Part shown: piece by piece, positions 61,265-64,000 of the stretch | Layout of the letters: each line of letters starts with the position of its first letter | How positions within the stretch are numbered: position 1 is the first letter of the stretch | Source of the DNA: Sediminibacterium sp. | Lineage (GTDB): Bacteria; Bacteroidota; Bacteroidia; B-17B0; Aurantibacillaceae | Direction: 5' to 3' | Assembly (NCBI GenBank): GCA_030054095.1 | Contig: JASGCO010000006.1 | Coordinates: forward strand, 119,312 to 183,311 | DNA: 64,000 bases | The notes under the pieces: generated by a model | The model's database searches: none | What the model was told of the DNA's origin: nothing | The model's input: the letters and a program-made list of their open reading frames with translations, nothing else | Translations under genes and position numbers: made by a program

Positions 61265-62187
61265 TGAAAACGGAGTATGCGATAGTGATAAAGAGTAAAA
61301 CACGCCTGGAGTTGTTGGTGGAGCGGTTTAATACCACGGCTCAGGCGCGGTTTTACATTGAGCATTCGGGTGGAAACTGGACAGCTTATGTGGCGGAGCA
61401 CGAACGGTTTTATCATGTACTTGGACTGGTGCAACAGCGGCTGACTCCTTTGATTAAAACGAAAGTGATAGACCGGCAGTTTTTGCCTTCGTTTTTATTT
61501 AATGAGTCGCATGTGGTGATTGTTGTGGGTCAGGATGGTTTGGTAGCCAATGCTGCTAAGTATGTAAATGGATTACCGATTATTGCGGTTAATCCGGATC
61601 CTGCGTGTTACGATGGGGTGTTGTTGCCGTTTGACGCGGCTACTTGTGCAGAGGCGGTTAGGCGGGTGGTAAAGCGGGATTACGCGTATGATGAAACGGC
61701 TCTGGCGGAAGCGTGTTTAAGCGATGGTCAGCGCTTGCTGGCGTTTAATGATTTATTTATTGGCGCGGCATCGCACGTGTCGGCACGTTACACAATTAAT
61801 TACAGAGATACGGAGGAACGGCATTCTTCGTCGGGGATTATTGTGTCAACAAGGATGGGCGCGACGGGCTGGCTGAGTTCGGTGGTAAACATGGCCAATG
61901 GCTTAAATTATTACTGGAACTGGCAAACGGTGTGCGATAACGAAGGGCCTGTATTGCAACCGGATCAACTGTTGTTTGTGGTGCGGGAACCTTTTCGTTG
62001 TAAAACCAGCGGGGCAAGTATTGTTACCGGGTGTGTTGACTGTGGAGAGAGTCTTGTACTGACATCGGAAATGCCCATGAATGGTGTTGTTTTTTCGGAT
62101 GGCGTGGAAAGCGATTTTTTACAATTTAATACAGGCATTAGCGCCAGAATTGGTGTTGCCAAAGAAAAAGCGCGACTGGTAAAGTGA
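61264..62187 (+). CDS. Divergent NAD-kinase-fold protein
   Basis: 307 residues. The GGDG ATP-binding motif of NAD/lipid kinases appears as G89-Q-D-G92 (IVVGQDGLVANAAKYV), the 'NE' position as Asn162-Asp (FNDLFIGAASH), and the substrate-binding strand-turn as SSGIIVSTRMGATGW (189-203; compare DGLIVSTPTGSTAY in NadK). So the fold is NADK-like, with a changed catalytic loop. Whether it phosphorylates NAD, an ADP-ribose compound, or only binds is open. It is too divergent to be the housekeeping NadK. Translationally coupled to the SPFH gene; last gene of the locus. Confidence 0.75.
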   Translation: MKTEYAIVIKSKTRLELLVERFNTTAQARFYIEHSGGNWTAYVAEHERFYHVLGLVQQRLTPLIKTKVIDRQFLPSFLFNESHVVIVVGQDGLVANAAKYVNGLPIIAVNPDPACYDGVLLPFDAATCAEAVRRVVKRDYAYDETALAEACLSDGQRLLAFNDLFIGAASHVSARYTINYRDTEERHSSSGIIVSTRMGATGWLSSVVNMANGLNYYWNWQTVCDNEGPVLQPDQLLFVVREPFRCKTSGASIVTGCVDCGESLVLTSEMPMNGVVFSDGVESDFLQFNTGISARIGVAKEKARLVK

Positions 62188-62633
62188 ATAGAATAAGCAG
62201 ATGAAAGTAAGTTGAGGTATGATGAGTAGTGATTACTGTTGTACTGGATTAGTTTTAATGTAAAGTAGGTTTCTCTGTATGGTGTTTGTTTTGCATGCAT
62301 CTATGAACGATGTGCTATTTGATTACGCTTTTGTTTATGAATGGAGGAATTGACACTACGTTACTTTCAAAGAACCCTGAATGTGTTATTTGAGTGTTTT
62401 TTTAAAGAACACCTTACATGTTTAGCTCTTTCTTTGTTTTTGGATGACCTTTGAAATTTCACGTATAAAGTGTGTAACAGTAAAGTTGTAAACGCATGCC
62501 AAAGTGCAGATATTACGCTAATTGAAGGTATGAGTTTACGAAGTGCTAAAGACATAAGTGAAAATTAAAACTATGAAACTTATTGTTTAAATTTAAGACC
62601 ATTAATATCTCAGTATCTTAAAGCGAATAATTT
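62188..62633. other. 446-bp AT-rich gap
   Basis: Follows the NAD locus. Short frames only, interrupted by stops; no promoter box at the expected place before 62634 and no RNA gene recognised. Marks a change to lower G+C content. Confidence 0.5.
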
Positions 62634-63440
62634 ATGAATTGTAAAATTTGTAATAATCATAGTAACTCTTTTCTAGAATCTACTTTGTTTAACAATGAAC
62701 AAAAGGTGACGTACTATAAATGCAAAACGTGTAATTTTATTCAAGCCGAGGAACCATATTGGCTCGATAGAGCTTACTCGTCAGCAATAACAAAAAGTGA
62801 CATTGGACTTATTTCAAGAAATATTTATAACTCGAATCTACTCGAAAGCATTTTATTACACTTATTTCCGAACGTCAACAAATGTTTAGATTATGCCGCG
62901 GGATATGGTATGTTTGTTAGAATTATGCGTGACAAGGGATTTGATTTTTACTGGCATGATGACTATTGTGAGAATATTTTTTCGGAACATTTCGTTGGAA
63001 GCCTTTCTGCCAAATACGATATTATTACGGCCTTTGAAGTATTTGAACATTTGCCAAATCCTACCGAAACAATTGAAAAGCTACTAAGTATCAGCGAGAC
63101 TATTTTTTTCACAACAGAACTAACCGATAATGTGTCAGACTTTAACTCCTGGTGGTACAGGGGTGAAATATCAGGGCAGCACATAAGTTTTTTTCACACC
63201 AACACACTACAGTATATAGCCAATAAAAACAAACTATATTATTATTCATTTGCAAATCAAACATTACATCTATTAGCAAAAAATAAAATAGATGAACAAG
63301 CATTAAACGTATTTCTTCACCCCCCACAACGCACCATTTGGGATAGAATCTTAAGAAGAGCGACAGCACCCATTGTTAAACCGAGAACCTCTTTCTTAAC
63401 CAGCGATTACAACGCTATTATTAAACAGCTAAATAGCTAA
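62634..63440 (+). CDS. Class I SAM methyltransferase with N-terminal zinc ribbon
   Basis: 268 residues. N-terminal treble-clef/zinc ribbon with Cys3-x2-Cys6 and Cys30-x2-Cys33 (YYKCKTCNF). SAM-binding motif I LDYAAGYGMF (85-94), motif near FEVFEHLPNP (about 134) and EISGQHISFFHTNTL. This layout is common in methyltransferases of surface-polysaccharide or sugar-modification clusters. Codons are AT-rich compared with the genes to the left, suggesting recent transfer. Substrate unknown; no glycan genes in view, but the window ends soon after. Confidence 0.8.
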   Translation: MNCKICNNHSNSFLESTLFNNEQKVTYYKCKTCNFIQAEEPYWLDRAYSSAITKSDIGLISRNIYNSNLLESILLHLFPNVNKCLDYAAGYGMFVRIMRDKGFDFYWHDDYCENIFSEHFVGSLSAKYDIITAFEVFEHLPNPTETIEKLLSISETIFFTTELTDNVSDFNSWWYRGEISGQHISFFHTNTLQYIANKNKLYYYSFANQTLHLLAKNKIDEQALNVFLHPPQRTIWDRILRRATAPIVKPRTSFLTSDYNAIIKQLNS

Positions 63441-63788
63441 ACGAAATGATATTTCGAATAGGCGTACGCGGGAATTAGCATGTCTGAAGGCGAAAATTTT
63501 AAAAACTGCTAAAGTAAAATCTACTTTAGGGAATGCGACATTTAAAGGACTTGGATCTGCAACTATACTATCTGGACTTATTGTTAAAATCAATATGGAA
63601 ATAAATCATTTTTTACCATTAAAGTAAAATGGGCAACACAAGAGGACGCTAAAGAAAACTTAAGAAATACGAGTTCGTTTCATCTATATTAGGAATAGCT
63701 TTTACAAAAAGTGTTAAGGATTTATTTTTTGATAATTATCAAACGTATTGGGATTAAGCCTGGATACTTTTGACAAAAATAAATCACT
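63441..63788. other. 348-bp AT-rich region with coding remnants
   Basis: Two stop-bounded frames without start codons look protein-like: one (about 63477-63627) with KSTLGNATFKGLGSATILSG, another (about 63673-63759) with YEFVSSILGIAFTKSVKDLF. They may be remnants of a degraded gene; I cannot name it. A -7 box for the next gene lies at 63765-63772. Confidence 0.35.
63765..63772 (+). promoter_or_regulatory. -7 promoter box for the YiaA-like gene
   Basis: TACTTTTG, an exact TAnnTTTG match, 16 bases before ATG 63789. Confidence 0.55.
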
Positions 63789-63971
63789 ATGAAAACTCAA
63801 AAACCTTCGGTAGCATTTGTAGGTGCTTCCTGGCTGGCGTTGTTGACTGGTATGGTAGCTTATAATGTAGGATTATGGAACGCCACGATGCTCTTAAATG
63901 AAAAAGGCTATTATTTTGCAATTATGATGTATGGCCTATTCTCAGTAGTAGACCTCTTTCATAATTCATAG
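63789..63971 (+). CDS. Short YiaA/YiaB two-helix membrane protein, possibly truncated
   Basis: 60 residues. VAFVGASWLALLTGMVAYNVGLWN and LNEKGYYFAIMMYGLFSVV form the two transmembrane helices of the YiaAB domain. Relatives I know of continue for another helix pair or a tail after 'FGLFSAVSLQKSVRD'; here the frame turns to DLFHNS and stops. It may be a genuine single-domain form or a C-terminally truncated copy. Has its own -7 box. Function of the family is unknown. Confidence 0.65.
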   Translation: MKTQKPSVAFVGASWLALLTGMVAYNVGLWNATMLLNEKGYYFAIMMYGLFSVVDLFHNS

Positions 63972-64000
63972 TTAATAATTGCAGAGATTAGCATCAATCT

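Noticed and set aside
53444..62187. The NAD locus as part of a prophage
   Set aside because: Short Prs, NadV, 2OG oxygenase and PPP phosphatase also occur in phages, but no capsid, tail, terminase, integrase or lysis gene is present in the window.
61264..62187. Housekeeping NAD kinase
   Set aside because: The GGDG and NE motifs are altered and the protein is coupled to an SPFH gene; called NADK-fold only.
1..64000. tRNA, rRNA, CRISPR array or riboswitch
   Set aside because: Gaps were read for cloverleaf ends, repeated spacers and known leader motifs; none could be supported. A covariance-model search would be needed to exclude weak candidates.

Overview
The window comes from a member of the Bacteroidota, probably an environmental Flavobacteriia/Sphingobacteriia-like or deeper-branching lineage. 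Three things support this. Many genes carry the Bacteroidota -7 promoter element TAnnTTTG a few bases upstream of the start codon. Several secreted proteins end in type IX secretion (T9SS) sorting domains of both the 'type A' and the gliding-associated 'type B' kind. Family-typical genes are also present: DUF5606, DUF4296, L31 type B, a GldL-like 'HWP' membrane protein, a GH92 mannosidase and a FadL/OmpP1 barrel. No rRNA, tRNA, CRISPR array or complete transposase was seen.

Layout. 0-8 kb: the 5' part of kynureninase, divergent hemL, a 1318-residue T9SS adhesin-like protein, and a PadR regulator with its membrane partner. 7.6-17.3 kb: proS, a Tyr/Trp/Gly-rich lipoprotein next to a FadL-type barrel, two more T9SS cargo proteins, rpmE2, and a CarboxypepD_reg-like protein. 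17.3-20 kb: a minus-strand operon of ABC permease, tpiA and prmA. 20-31 kb: a patatin/outer-membrane barrel fusion, an AhpD-like protein, exbB-exbD-tonB-folC, prfA, DUF5606, a pepP-type peptidase and a hydrolase. 31-36 kb: a membrane LytTR regulator, an OmpA lipoprotein and hutU, with a ~175-bp palindromic repeat on each side. 36-50.6 kb: a GNAT acetyltransferase with a GH92 mannosidase, a T9SS type B protein, a response regulator, hslR with DUF4296, a formimidoylglutamase-like ureohydrolase, mtaB with a DinB-like gene, asnB with ftcD. 50.8-53.1 kb: a c-haem-like lipoprotein and a crotonase.

53.1-62.2 kb is the most unusual part: a long, tightly packed plus-strand locus devoted to NAD and ADP-ribose chemistry. 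In order it encodes NrtR (Nudix/winged-helix repressor), a short PRPP synthetase, a NADAR ADP-ribose glycosidase, the NAD-dependent RNA 2'-phosphotransferase KptA/Tpt1, a 2-oxoglutarate/Fe(II) dioxygenase, a PPP-type phosphatase, [a GxxExxY gene inside a perfect 30-bp inverted repeat], nicotinamide phosphoribosyltransferase NadV, a macro domain protein, an SPFH/band-7 protein, and a divergent NAD-kinase-fold protein. Two matching 15-bp GTGT-N7-ACAC dyads, 51 bp apart, flank the NrtR promoter and are probable operators. My reading is that the locus consumes NAD in nucleic-acid repair or de-ADP-ribosylation and recycles the released nicotinamide (Prs makes PRPP, NadV makes NMN), under feedback from NrtR.

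62.2-64 kb is visibly AT-richer and partly degenerate. It holds a zinc-ribbon methyltransferase, coding remnants and a short YiaA-like membrane protein. Histidine catabolism genes (hutU, ureohydrolase, ftcD) are scattered through the window rather than forming one operon.
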